Origin: Pseudomonadota bacterium
Lineage (GTDB): Bacteria; Pseudomonadota; Alphaproteobacteria; Acetobacterales; Acetobacteraceae
DNA: 7,798 nt
Assembly: GCA_021841985.1 (NCBI GenBank)
Contig: JAKCCP010000143.1
Location: forward strand, 1-7,798
Direction of reading: 5' to 3'
Below are positions 1 to 7,798 of the stretch, piece after piece; position 1 is the first letter of the stretch, and each line of letters starts with the position of its first letter. The notes under the pieces are model-generated. The model was not told where the DNA came from. It made no database searches and worked only from the letters and a program-made list of their open reading frames with translations. Position numbers and translations under genes: made by a program.

Positions 1-9
1 TTCCGATCT
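1..9. other. Possible sequencing-adapter remnant at the window edge
   Basis: Bases 1-9 read TTCCGATCT, which is the 3' end of the standard Illumina adapter; the reverse complement AGATCGGAA is how read-through into the opposite adapter begins. In nadD these bases encode R-S-E, where I would expect a stretch such as RRRFP after the TVLAL segment. The match is only nine bases and could be chance, but its position exactly at the edge makes contamination plausible. Confidence 0.5.
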
Positions 10-351
10 CAAGGCGAGCACGGTATCGCGGGTAAAGCGGGTGCCGAGCCGCGCCTCGATCCCGGTCGCGATGATGCGGCGGCCATCGGCGATGGCGCGG
101 GCGGCTTCGAGGCGGGCGGCGAACGGCGCCATGCCGGCCCGCGGCTTGAGCGGATTGCCCGGCGAGACCAGGAGCCAGACCTGGTCGAGGCGCAAGGCGC
201 GGCGGAACCGCGCGGCGATCAGGCGATGGCCGGCATGGGCGGGGTTGAAGGAGCCGCCCAAGAGCCCGATACGGCCCCGCCGCCGGTCGCCGAAGCGCGG
301 CAGTTCGGCCGGAGGCGTCTCGCGCCCGCGCTCAGGGGCGGATCTGGCCAC
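1..351 (-). CDS. nadD: Nicotinate-nucleotide adenylyltransferase, 3' end missing
   Basis: NadD transfers AMP from ATP to nicotinate mononucleotide, making deamido-NAD in cytosolic NAD synthesis. The 117 visible codons carry the nucleotidyltransferase signature GGSFNPAHAGH (about residues 32-42), whose histidines bind ATP, followed by LDQVWLLVSPGNPLKP and a TRFTRDTV stretch matching the conserved YTxDT motif. Family members are about 190-220 residues, so roughly the last half lies beyond position 1. No ATG precedes the signature. The chosen start is a GTG at 349-351, which overlaps the proA stop by 20 bases and has GAAGG just upstream, rather close to it. A TTG at 358-360 is an alternative, so the start is uncertain. 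The gene is last in the obgE-proB-proA-nadD run. The final codons may be adapter sequence (see 1-9). Confidence 0.9.
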   Translation of the reverse strand, partial: MARSAPERGRETPPAELPRFGDRRRGRIGLLGGSFNPAHAGHRLIAARFRRALRLDQVWLLVSPGNPLKPRAGMAPFAARLEAARAIADGRRIIATGIEARLGTRFTRDTVLALRSE

Positions 352-1618
352 TGCCTTCAACGACGTAGCGGAAACTGGTGAGCTGCTCGAGCCCGACCGG
401 GCCGCGGGCATGGATGCGCCCGGTCGCGATGCCGATCTCGGCGCCGAAGCCGAATTCGCCGCCATCACAAAATTGCGTCGAGGCATTCCAGAGCCCGACC
501 GCGCTGTCGATGCCGGCGAGAAAGGCTTCCGCCGCCGCGCGGTCCTCGGCGATGATCGCCTCGGTATGCGAGCTGCCGTGGCGCGCGATATGGGCCAGCG
601 CCTCGGCGATGCCGTCCACCACCTTGACCGAAAGCACGGGCGCCAGCCACTCGGTATCGAAATCCGCGGGCGCGGCGGCGGGAAGCTCGGGCAGGATCGC
701 CCGCGCCCTGGGGTCGGCGCGGAATTCGCAGCCGAGGGCGGCGAGATCGGCGATGATCAGCGGCAAGAGCGACGGCGCGATGGCGGCATCGATGAGCAGC
801 GTCTCGGTCGCGCCACAGACGCCGGGGCGGCGCATCTTGGCGTTGGCGACGACGCTGCGCGCCATCGCCGGATCGGCGCTGGCATGGACGTAAGTGTGGC
901 AGAGACCCTCGGCATGGGCGAGCACCGGCACCCGCGCCTCGCGCTGCACCCGCTCGACCAGGCTCTTGCCACCGCGCGGAATGATGAGGTCGATCACGCC
1001 GCCGCCTTCGAGCATCGCCCCGACATAGGCACGGTCGGCCTCGGGCGCGATCTGCACCGCGGCCACAGGCAGCCCGGCGGCGCGCAGCCCCTCCTCGATC
1101 GCGGCCTGGATCGCGCGCGCGCTCCGGAGCCCCTCCGAGCCGCCGCGCAACATCACCGCGTTGCCCGATTTCAGGCACAGCCCGGCGGCGTCCGCCCCGA
1201 CATTGGGCCGGCTCTCGTAAATCATGCCGATGACGCCGATCGGCGTTGCGATGCGCCGGAAGCGGAGCCCGTTCGGGCGCTCCCACTCGGCGAGCACGCG
1301 GCCCAGCGGATCGGGCTGCGCCGCGATCTCCGCCAGCCCCGCCGCCATCGCCGCGAGCCGCGCCGGATCGAGCCGCAGCCGGTCACGAAACGCGCCGGTC
1401 GCCGAACAGGCCGCGAGATCGGCTTCGTTGGCGGCGAGAATTTCCGCCTCCGCCGTCCGCAGCGCCGCGGCGCCGGCCATGAGGGCCGTATTGCGGGCAG
1501 CAAGCGGGCTCATCGCCAGCGCCCGCGCCGCCTCCCGCGCCGCCGCCCCGGCGGTTGCGAGCCACGCCGAAGCCGGATCGGCGGGCGCCTCGCGCTGGCC
1601 ATCGGTGCTCTGATCCAT
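332..1618 (-). CDS. proA: Glutamate-5-semialdehyde dehydrogenase (gamma-glutamyl phosphate reductase)
   Basis: ProA reduces gamma-glutamyl phosphate with NADPH to glutamate-5-semialdehyde, the second step of proline synthesis, using the product of ProB directly upstream. Family hallmarks, counted from the start chosen here: YESRPNVGAD (134-143), KSGNAVMLRGGSE (150-162), IPRGGKSLVERV (213-224) and the catalytic cysteine in RPGVCGATETLL (Cys268), then SSHTEAI near the C-terminus. Length is 428 residues, close to the usual 415-430. The ATG at 1616-1618 is preferred because GGGAGGGA lies a few bases upstream. An in-frame ATG at 1667-1669 would add 17 residues and overlap the proB stop as ATGA, but it has no clear ribosome site and the extra residues do not look conserved. 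The 3' end overlaps nadD. Confidence 0.95.
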   Translation of the reverse strand: MDQSTDGQREAPADPASAWLATAGAAAREAARALAMSPLAARNTALMAGAAALRTAEAEILAANEADLAACSATGAFRDRLRLDPARLAAMAAGLAEIAAQPDPLGRVLAEWERPNGLRFRRIATPIGVIGMIYESRPNVGADAAGLCLKSGNAVMLRGGSEGLRSARAIQAAIEEGLRAAGLPVAAVQIAPEADRAYVGAMLEGGGVIDLIIPRGGKSLVERVQREARVPVLAHAEGLCHTYVHASADPAMARSVVANAKMRRPGVCGATETLLIDAAIAPSLLPLIIADLAALGCEFRADPRARAILPELPAAAPADFDTEWLAPVLSVKVVDGIAEALAHIARHGSSHTEAIIAEDRAAAEAFLAGIDSAVGLWNASTQFCDGGEFGFGAEIGIATGRIHARGPVGLEQLTSFRYVVEGSGQIRP

Positions 1619-1665
1619 CGGCGTCCCTCCCGCGTTCCGGTGGCGATCCTCGCCCAAGATTTCGC

Positions 1666-3863
<2,198 letters not shown>

Positions 3864-3878
3864 TTATGCGCGCGGCGC

Positions 3879-4148
3879 TTATTCAGCGGCGGCCGGCGGC
3901 TTGTTGACCGAGACGTAGACCCGCGCCTCGGCCTTGCGCTCGAAGCACACCCGGCCATCGGTCAGCGCGAAAATCGTATGGTCGCGCCCGAGCCCGACAT
4001 TGCGGCCGGGGCGGAACTTGGTGCCGCGCTGGCGGATGATGATGTTGCCGGCGCGCACTTCCTGCTCGCCGAATTTCTTCACGCCGAGGCGGCGGCCCTC
4101 GGTATCGCGCCCGTTGCGCGAGGAGCCGCCGGCTTTCTTGTGGGCCAT
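3879..4148 (-). CDS. rpmA: 50S ribosomal protein L27
   Basis: L27 is a small basic protein of the large subunit whose N-terminal tail reaches the peptidyl-transferase centre. The 89-residue product begins [18 protein letters not shown], the nearly invariant L27 start, followed by [31 protein letters not shown] and an acidic-ended tail. Length is normal. The N-terminus follows the proteobacterial pattern with no cleavable Firmicutes-type extension. A strong GAGGAGAAAG ribosome site precedes the ATG. The gene sits 15 bases after rplU, the standard L21-L27 pairing, and is followed by an intrinsic terminator. Confidence 0.98.
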   Translation of the reverse strand: MAHKKAGGSSRNGRDTEGRRLGVKKFGEQEVRAGNIIIRQRGTKFRPGRNVGLGRDHTIFALTDGRVCFERKAEARVYVSVNKPPAAAE

Positions 4149-4163
4149 GGTCTTTCTCCTCTC

Positions 4164-4478
4164 TCAGGCGGCGCTGATGGCTTGCACGCGGAGCACGGTG
4201 ACGTGCTGGCGATGCCCGTTCTTGCGCCGGCTGTTCTGGCGGCGGCGCTTTTTGAAGATGATCACCTTCTCCAACCGCTCCTGCGAGATCACCTGCGCCG
4301 TGACGCGCGCCCCGGCGACGGTCGGGCTGCCGATCGTCAACGCGCCCTCGCCGCCGACCGCGAGGACATCGGTGAAGGTGATCTCGTCGCCCTCGGCGGC
4401 CGGGAGTTTTTCGACCTTGAGCACGCTGTTGGGCGTCACGCGATACTGCTTGCCGCCGGTGCGGATGACTGCGAACAT
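4164..4478 (-). CDS. rplU: 50S ribosomal protein L21
   Basis: L21 binds 23S rRNA in the large subunit. The 104-residue product has the family start [14 protein letters not shown], the central [15 protein letters not shown] segment and the basic C-terminal signature [17 protein letters not shown] followed by VTVLRV. Length is typical. GAGG lies ten bases before the ATG, a slightly long spacing, and falls inside a 9-codon upstream ORF whose stop is one base before the rplU start. The gene leads the rplU-rpmA transcript, driven by a near-consensus promoter about 130 bases upstream. Confidence 0.98.
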   Translation of the reverse strand: MFAVIRTGGKQYRVTPNSVLKVEKLPAAEGDEITFTDVLAVGGEGALTIGSPTVAGARVTAQVISQERLEKVIIFKKRRRQNSRRKNGHRQHVTVLRVQAISAA

Positions 4479-4479
4479 C

Positions 4480-4509
4480 TCAAAATTTCCTCAAACGCTG
4501 GGGGCTCAT
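4480..4509 (-). CDS. Possible 9-codon leader ORF upstream of rplU
   Basis: On the minus strand an ATG at 4507-4509 opens MSPQRLRKF and stops at TGA 4480-4482, one base before the rplU ATG (TGAGATG). AAGG lies four bases before its start. The rplU Shine-Dalgarno sequence is inside this ORF, so translation of it would bear on rplU initiation. It is too short to be supported by composition and could easily be chance. Confidence 0.25.
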   Translation of the reverse strand: MSPQRLRKF

Positions 4510-4545
4510 CCCGCCTTTTCCCGCCGCGCGACCGCGCCCCCGGCA

Positions 4546-4577
4546 AAAGACAACAAGCCCCAAAGGCAAGAAGCCCC
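4546..4577 (-). repeat. Tandem 16-base repeat in rplU leader
   Basis: On the minus strand GGGGCTTCTTGCCTTT (4562-4577) is followed immediately by GGGGCTTGTTGTCTTT (4546-4561); 14 of 16 positions agree. The units lie in the predicted 5' untranslated leader of rplU, just after the hairpin at 4578-4599. They could be a duplicated RNA or protein contact site, or simply a local duplication. Confidence 0.8.
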
Positions 4578-4599
4578 TGGCCGCCGGATGTTCCGGCCA
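4578..4599 (-). promoter_or_regulatory. Hairpin in rplU 5' leader
   Basis: The minus strand reads TGGCCGGA, loop ACA, then TCCGG plus CGG plus CCA, an 8-bp stem interrupted by a 3-base bulge. It falls within the first 30 bases of the predicted transcript. Ribosomal-protein leaders often fold to bind the encoded protein, and L21 leaders are known in other phyla. Whether this one does so is inference. Confidence 0.4.
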
Positions 4600-4612
4600 C
4601 CGAAGGCTGCGG

Positions 4613-4640
4613 GTTATAGCGATGGCCCCAACGCTGTCAA
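4613..4640 (-). promoter_or_regulatory. Sigma70-type promoter for rplU-rpmA
   Basis: On the minus strand a perfect -35 hexamer TTGACA (4635-4640) is followed after 16 bases by TATAAC (4613-4618), five of six matches to the -10 consensus. This is striking in such GC-rich DNA and is correctly placed and oriented for rplU. Transcription would start near 4606, giving a leader of about 128 bases. Confidence 0.8.
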
Positions 4641-4818
4641 TGGCCCCTCCGCCGCCGATCAGGCGAACAGTTGGGAGCGGAGGATCTCGGCACCTCCATC
4701 AGCCGGATGATTGAGCCGGCAGCCGCTTGATTCTGCCTTTTCCCGGCGGCTTCACCGCTTTTGAGGCGCAAGCTACCCGATCGGCGAGCGGCAGCGCCAT
4801 CCCCGCCCCTTCCGCCGG

Positions 4819-5580
4819 CTATTTCGGTGCCATGCGGATCGCGCCGTCGAGGCGGATGGTCTCGCCGTTCAGCATCGGGTTGGCGATGATGTGCAGGGCG
4901 AGTGCCGCGAACTCCTCCGGCTGGCCGAGGCGGCGCGGGAAGGGGATGGAAGCGGCGAGACTGTCCTGCACCTCCTGCGGCAGGCCGCGCAGCATCGGGG
5001 TCGCGAAAATCCCCGGTGCGATGGTGCAGACGCGGATCCCCGCGCGCGCCAGATCGCGGGCGATCGGCAGCGTCATGCCGACGATCCCGCCCTTGGACGC
5101 GGCATAGGCGGCCTGGCCGATCTGCCCGTCGAACGCGGCGACCGAGGCGGTGTTGACGATGACGCCGCGCGCGCCATCGGCGAGCGGCGCAAGCGCCTCG
5201 GCATCGGCCGCCATGAGACGGATCAGGTTGAACGAGCCGATCAGATTGACCTCGATCACGCGGCGGAAATCCTCGAGCGGCAGCGGCCCGGCCTTGCCGA
5301 CCACGCGGCCCGATTTGCCGATCCCGGCGCAGTTGACGAGAATCCGCGCGGCGCCATGCTGGGCGCGGGCCTCGGCCACCGCCGCCTCGGCGCTCTCGGC
5401 GCTGGCGACGTTGCATTGAAGCGCGATGCCGCCGATCTCGCTCGCGACCTCGGCCGCCCGCGCCGCGTTCATGTCGAGGAGCGCGACCTTGGCGCCGGCG
5501 GCCGCCAGCGCCCGCGCCGTCGCCTCGCCAAGCCCGGACGCGCCGCCGGTGACCAGCGCCGCGATGTTCTTGAGATCCAT
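4819..5580 (-). CDS. Short-chain dehydrogenase, 3-hydroxyacyl-CoA dehydrogenase type II-like
   Basis: A classical SDR of 253 residues. It has the nucleotide-binding TGGASGLG (11-18), Asp36 after the second strand (favouring NAD over NADP), NCAG (83-86, for NNAG), catalytic Ser146 in NTASVAAF, Tyr159 and Lys163 in YAASKGG, and APGIFATPM (188-196). The C-terminal [24 protein letters not shown] and [15 protein letters not shown] resemble HSD10/type II 3-hydroxyacyl-CoA dehydrogenases, which oxidise short or branched 3-hydroxyacyl-CoA in fatty-acid and isoleucine breakdown. The subfamily is my recognition; substrate is not provable from sequence. A consensus AAGGAGG five bases before the ATG fixes the start. 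It is divergent from dcd and codirectional with rplU, but rplU has its own promoter, so a functional link with the ribosomal genes is unlikely. Confidence 0.9.
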   Translation of the reverse strand: MDLKNIAALVTGGASGLGEATARALAAAGAKVALLDMNAARAAEVASEIGGIALQCNVASAESAEAAVAEARAQHGAARILVNCAGIGKSGRVVGKAGPLPLEDFRRVIEVNLIGSFNLIRLMAADAEALAPLADGARGVIVNTASVAAFDGQIGQAAYAASKGGIVGMTLPIARDLARAGIRVCTIAPGIFATPMLRGLPQEVQDSLAASIPFPRRLGQPEEFAALALHIIANPMLNGETIRLDGAIRMAPK

Positions 5581-5641
5581 GGTTTCCTCCTTGGGTTCGT
5601 TGCCGAGGATTCCGTGGCATGCGCTCTTGCCGCGGTCAATT

Positions 5642-5657
5642 GCCGCGCCGGCGCGGC
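5642..5657. repeat. Perfect 16-base palindrome in the SDR-dcd divergent region
   Basis: gccgcgccggcgcggc equals its own reverse complement. It lies in the 131-base gap between the divergent SDR and dcd starts. On the plus strand it sits between a weak -35-like TTGCCG (5640-5645) and -10-like TAGACG (5663-5668), spaced 17 bases. It could be an operator or a hairpin. GC-only palindromes also arise by chance in DNA this GC-rich. No strong promoter is visible for either gene. Confidence 0.45.
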
Positions 5658-5711
5658 TGGGCTAGACGCATCGGGCACAAAGCCCCCGGTTTCTCGTCGA
5701 GGATAGTCGCC

Positions 5712-6266
5712 ATGGCCGTGATGCCCGATCACTGGATCCGCCGCATGGCGGAAACCGCCCGCATGATCGACCCCTTCGTCGAAACCCAGCGCCGCGACGG
5801 GGTGATCAGCTACGGGCTCTCGTCCTACGGCTATGACGCCCGCGTCGCCCGCGCGTTCAAGATTTTCACCAATGTCGATTCCGCCGTCGTCGATCCCAAA
5901 TCCTTCAGCCCGCAAAGCTTCGTCGATCGCGACAGCGACGTCTGCATCATCCCGCCGAACAGCTTCGCGCTCGCCCACACGGTGGAATATTTCCGCATCC
6001 CGCGCGATGTCGTCGTCATCTGTCTCGGCAAATCGACCTATGCCCGCTGCGGCATCATCGTCAACGTGACCCCGCTGGAGCCGGAATGGGAGGGGCAGGT
6101 GACGATCGAAATCAGCAACACGACACCGCTGCCCGCCAAGATCTATGCCGGGGAGGGAATCTGCCAGTTCCTGTTCCTCAAGGGCGACAGTGCCTGCGAG
6201 GTGAGCTATGCCGACAAGGCGGGGAAATACATGGGCCAGCGCGGGGTCGCGCTGCCACGGCTTTAG
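5712..6266 (+). CDS. dcd: dCTP deaminase
   Basis: Dcd deaminates dCTP to dUTP, which dUTPase then converts to dUMP for thymidylate synthesis; it is a cytosolic homotrimer. The 184-residue product shows the family's [15 protein letters not shown] (30-44), [19 protein letters not shown] (70-88), [20 protein letters not shown] (105-124), with Ser108 and Arg112 matching the known active-site positions, the catalytic Glu133 in VTIEISN, and the C-terminal [14 protein letters not shown]. Length and sequence are the alphaproteobacterial type. The open frame extends upstream to 5619, but the ATG at 5712 gives the conserved [10 protein letters not shown] start and has GAGG nine bases before it. mtnP follows after 24 bases, probably on the same transcript. 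Confidence 0.97.
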   Translation: MAVMPDHWIRRMAETARMIDPFVETQRRDGVISYGLSSYGYDARVARAFKIFTNVDSAVVDPKSFSPQSFVDRDSDVCIIPPNSFALAHTVEYFRIPRDVVVICLGKSTYARCGIIVNVTPLEPEWEGQVTIEISNTTPLPAKIYAGEGICQFLFLKGDSACEVSYADKAGKYMGQRGVALPRL

Positions 6267-6290
6267 CAGGCCGATCCTGGAGGAGACAGC

Positions 6291-7175
6291 ATGACGGCAT
6301 CCGTGGAACCGGTGATCGGCATCATCGGCGGCTCCGGGCTTTACGACATCGCCGGGCTCGAGGCGCGGCACTGGCGGGCCATCGCGACACCCTGGGGCGC
6401 GCCCTCCGATGAGCTGCTGTTCGGCCGCCTCGCCGGCGTGCGCTGCGTGTTTCTGCCCCGCCATGGCCGCGGCCACCGCCTCTCGCCGAGCCATCTCAAC
6501 TACCGCGCCAATATCGATGCCCTGAAACGCGCCGGCTGCACCGATGTCATTTCGCTGTCCGCGGTCGGCAGCCTGCGCGAGGATCTCCCGCCTGGGCATT
6601 TCGTCATCGTCGATCAGTTCATCGACCGCAGTTTCGCGCGCGAGAAGAGTTTTTTCGGCGAGGGCTGTGTCGCCCATGTCTCGATGGCGCATCCGGTGTG
6701 CACGCGGCTCGGCGACGCGCTCGCGGACGCGGCGCGCGGCCTCCGGCTCCCGGTCGCGCGCGGCGGCACCTATCTGGTGATGGAAGGCCCGCAATTCTCC
6801 ACCAAGGCCGAAAGCGCGCTCTATCGCCAATGGGGCGCGAGCGTGATCGGCATGACCAACATGCCGGAGGCGAAACTCGCCCGCGAGGCGGAGCTGTGTT
6901 ACGCGACCGTCGCCATGGTCACCGATTATGATTGCTGGCATCCCGAGCATGATCACGTGACGGTGGAGGCGGTGGTGCGGGTGCTGCTGGAGAATGCCGA
7001 ACACGCGCGGGGGTTGGTCGCCGCTCTCGTGCCGGCGCTCGGGGCGGCGCGCCCGGCCTGTCCGGCGGGTTGCGGCCACGCCCTCGATCACGCCCTGATC
7101 ACCGCGCCCGAGGCGCGCGATCCGGCCTTGATGGCGAGGCTCGACGCCGTCGCCGGGCGGGTTTTGGGCGCCTGA
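6291..7175 (+). CDS. mtnP: S-methyl-5'-thioadenosine phosphorylase
   Basis: MtnP cleaves methylthioadenosine with phosphate to adenine and methylthioribose-1-phosphate, clearing the by-product of polyamine and other SAM-dependent synthesis. The 294-residue protein has the phosphate-loop IIGGSGLYDI (11-20), FLPRHGRGHRLSPSHLNYRA (54-73) with Arg57 and His58, SAVGSLRE (90-97), MEGPQFSTKAES (164-175), GMTNMPEAKLAREAEL (187-202) and TDYDCW (211-216), whose two Asp residues match those that read the adenine base in characterised MTA phosphorylases. CPAGCGHALDHALIT near the C-terminus is also typical. GGAGGAG precedes the ATG. It is close behind dcd; both act on nucleotides but in separate pathways. 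Purine nucleoside phosphorylase is the main alternative, less likely given the TDYDCW motif. Confidence 0.95.
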   Translation: MTASVEPVIGIIGGSGLYDIAGLEARHWRAIATPWGAPSDELLFGRLAGVRCVFLPRHGRGHRLSPSHLNYRANIDALKRAGCTDVISLSAVGSLREDLPPGHFVIVDQFIDRSFAREKSFFGEGCVAHVSMAHPVCTRLGDALADAARGLRLPVARGGTYLVMEGPQFSTKAESALYRQWGASVIGMTNMPEAKLAREAELCYATVAMVTDYDCWHPEHDHVTVEAVVRVLLENAEHARGLVAALVPALGAARPACPAGCGHALDHALITAPEARDPALMARLDAVAGRVLGA

Positions 7176-7192
7176 TCGCGCCGCTTCAGGCG
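7169..7192. terminator. Convergent hairpin spanning both stop codons
   Basis: CGCCTGA (7169-7175) and TCAGGCG (7186-7192) are perfect inverted repeats around a 10-base loop. The TGA of mtnP closes the left arm and the minus-strand TGA of the DUF1217 gene closes the right arm. It could stop transcription from both sides, but neither strand has a T-tract after it, so it is not a classical intrinsic terminator. Confidence 0.45.
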
Positions 7193-7798
7193 ATGAGGTT
7201 GACGAGAGGGTTGGTCGTTCCGCTGTTAAAGCTGCTTGACCCGCCGATGAGGTTGACGAGGGGGTTGGCCGTTGCGCCGGAGCCGCCGTTCTCCTGGTTC
7301 AGAACCAGGTATTTCTGCACGAACTGATTGACATAGCTCGGGCTCTGGAATTTCTTCAGATCGAGCCCCTGGCTCAGGATGCTGACCTGCTGGGCGTAGT
7401 TGAGCAGGCCGAACTGCATGGGGAGGCCGAGCGCGGTCTGCGCCACGCCGAGCAGGGTGTTGTCGGACATCAACTCCGGGATCGTCGTCACCGCGCCGAT
7501 ATTGCGGGTGAAATAGAGCGCCGCCTGCATCCCCGGCATCTGCTGATTGGTGCCGACCTCGAACTGGTTGGTGACGTATTGCTGGACGATGCGTCCGACC
7601 GTTTTCGGGTTGGAGAGCGGCGGCGGAGTCCAGTTCGCCATCACCTGGGCGAAGTTGAGATAGGTCGGGTTGGCCATCTGCTGCACCAGCGAATTTTTCG
7701 CCGTCGGGTTCTGGGTCAGCAATTGCTTGAGAATACCCTGTTCGTTGATCATCCCGCTCATCCCGAAGGCGCCGAGGACCACCTGCAGCGCCCGGTAA
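7186..7798 (-). CDS. DUF1217-family protein (putatively flagellum-associated), 5' end missing
   Basis: The frame is open to the window edge, with Y-R-A-L-Q before the GTG at 7780-7782, and the sequence there (YRALQVVLGAFGMSGM) reads as the inside of a domain, so the N-terminus is outside. The segment LQVVLGAFGM, LKQLLTQNPT, SLVQQMANPTYLNFAQ resembles DUF1217, a family of unknown function that I recall being encoded in flagellar clusters of alphaproteobacteria. A second, weaker copy follows: LLGVAQTALGLPMQFGLLNY, LSQGLDLKKFQSPSYVNQFV. The product is rich in Gln and Asn, unlike its Ala/Arg-rich neighbours, with no membrane segment or signal visible in this part. The C-terminal 26 residues contain NPLVNLI twice, joined by a Gly/Ser linker. 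No flagellar gene is visible in the window, so the role is inference. Confidence 0.75.
   Translation of the reverse strand, partial: YRALQVVLGAFGMSGMINEQGILKQLLTQNPTAKNSLVQQMANPTYLNFAQVMANWTPPPLSNPKTVGRIVQQYVTNQFEVGTNQQMPGMQAALYFTRNIGAVTTIPELMSDNTLLGVAQTALGLPMQFGLLNYAQQVSILSQGLDLKKFQSPSYVNQFVQKYLVLNQENGGSGATANPLVNLIGGSSSFNSGTTNPLVNLIA
7191..7277 (-). repeat. Duplicated segment coding the NPLVNLI tail
   Basis: Bases 7191-7223 and 7245-7277 match at 30 of 33 positions, offset by 54 bases (18 codons, in frame). On the minus strand each copy encodes NPLVNLI, the first followed by GGSSSFNSGT and the second by Ala and the stop codon. It is a partial tandem duplication at the extreme 3' end of the DUF1217 gene. 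Confidence 0.9.

Larger units (their letters stand above)
4479..4818 (-). other. 340-base intergenic region between SDR gene and rplU
   Basis: No protein or RNA gene is convincing here. The part nearest rplU (4479-4640) holds the promoter, a leader of about 128 bases with a hairpin, a tandem 16-base repeat and a short upstream ORF. The part nearest the SDR gene (4641-4818) has only weak inverted repeats, such as GCCGG/CCGGC with a 9-base loop, and no T-tract, so I see no clear terminator for the SDR transcript. Longer open frames crossing the region lack homology I recognise. Confidence 0.6.

Noticed and set aside
4740..4775. GCGG/CCGC stem followed by four T on the plus strand
   Set aside because: Only about 4 bp of stem and no plus-strand gene upstream, so not called as a terminator.
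4637..5620. 327-codon minus-strand frame overlapping the SDR gene
   Set aside because: Out of frame with the SDR, Arg/Gly-rich and without motifs; the SDR frame carries all catalytic residues.
5611..5639. TTGACC as a -35 element for the SDR gene
   Set aside because: No -10-like hexamer lies 16-18 bases downstream on the minus strand.
5619..5711. N-terminal extension of dcd
   Set aside because: The added 31 residues are unlike Dcd, and the ATG at 5712 gives the family start and length.
5469..7091. 540-codon minus-strand open frame opposite dcd and mtnP
   Set aside because: Shadow of two well-supported plus-strand genes; composition is that of a reverse-strand GC-rich frame.

Overview
This window is a high-GC stretch from a bacterial chromosome, most likely of an alphaproteobacterium. 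The evidence is the 184-residue Dcd of alphaproteobacterial type, the rplU-rpmA-obgE-proB-proA-nadD gene order, and a DUF1217 protein, a family I associate with flagellated alphaproteobacteria. The protein style (very Ala/Arg-rich) would fit Rhodospirillales/Acetobacteraceae, but that placement is inference. I see no insertion sequence, CRISPR array, tRNA or rRNA.

Minus-strand block, read from about 5580 down to 1. A type-II 3-hydroxyacyl-CoA dehydrogenase-like SDR gene comes first. It is followed by an intergenic stretch of about 340 bases (4479-4818) holding a near-consensus sigma70-type promoter and a structured leader. Next come rplU and rpmA (50S proteins L21 and L27). A good intrinsic terminator (3823-3848) lies in the short gap before obgE. 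Then obgE, proB, proA and nadD are packed tightly, with 4-base or longer overlaps. ObgE is a ribosome-assembly GTPase, so it belongs functionally with L21/L27. ProB and ProA catalyse the first two committed steps of proline synthesis. NadD makes the dinucleotide in NAD synthesis and is cut off by the window edge. The outermost nine bases equal the start of an Illumina adapter, so that edge may be partly artefactual.

Plus-strand block, 5712-7175. dcd (dCTP deaminase) and mtnP (methylthioadenosine phosphorylase) form a two-gene unit with a 24-base gap. They are divergent from the SDR gene across 131 bases that contain a perfect 16-base palindrome.

Right end. A DUF1217 gene on the minus strand converges on mtnP. 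The two stop codons are 10 bases apart and sit in opposite arms of one inverted repeat. The DUF1217 protein lacks its N-terminus (off the window), seems to carry two copies of its domain, and ends in a duplicated NPLVNLI tail.

Most of the window is ordinary housekeeping DNA, and I found no convincing new multi-gene system. The parts worth a second look are the rplU leader (tandem 16-base repeat, hairpin, 9-codon upstream ORF), the repeats around the rpmA-obgE terminator, the shared convergent hairpin, and the duplicated tail of the DUF1217 protein.
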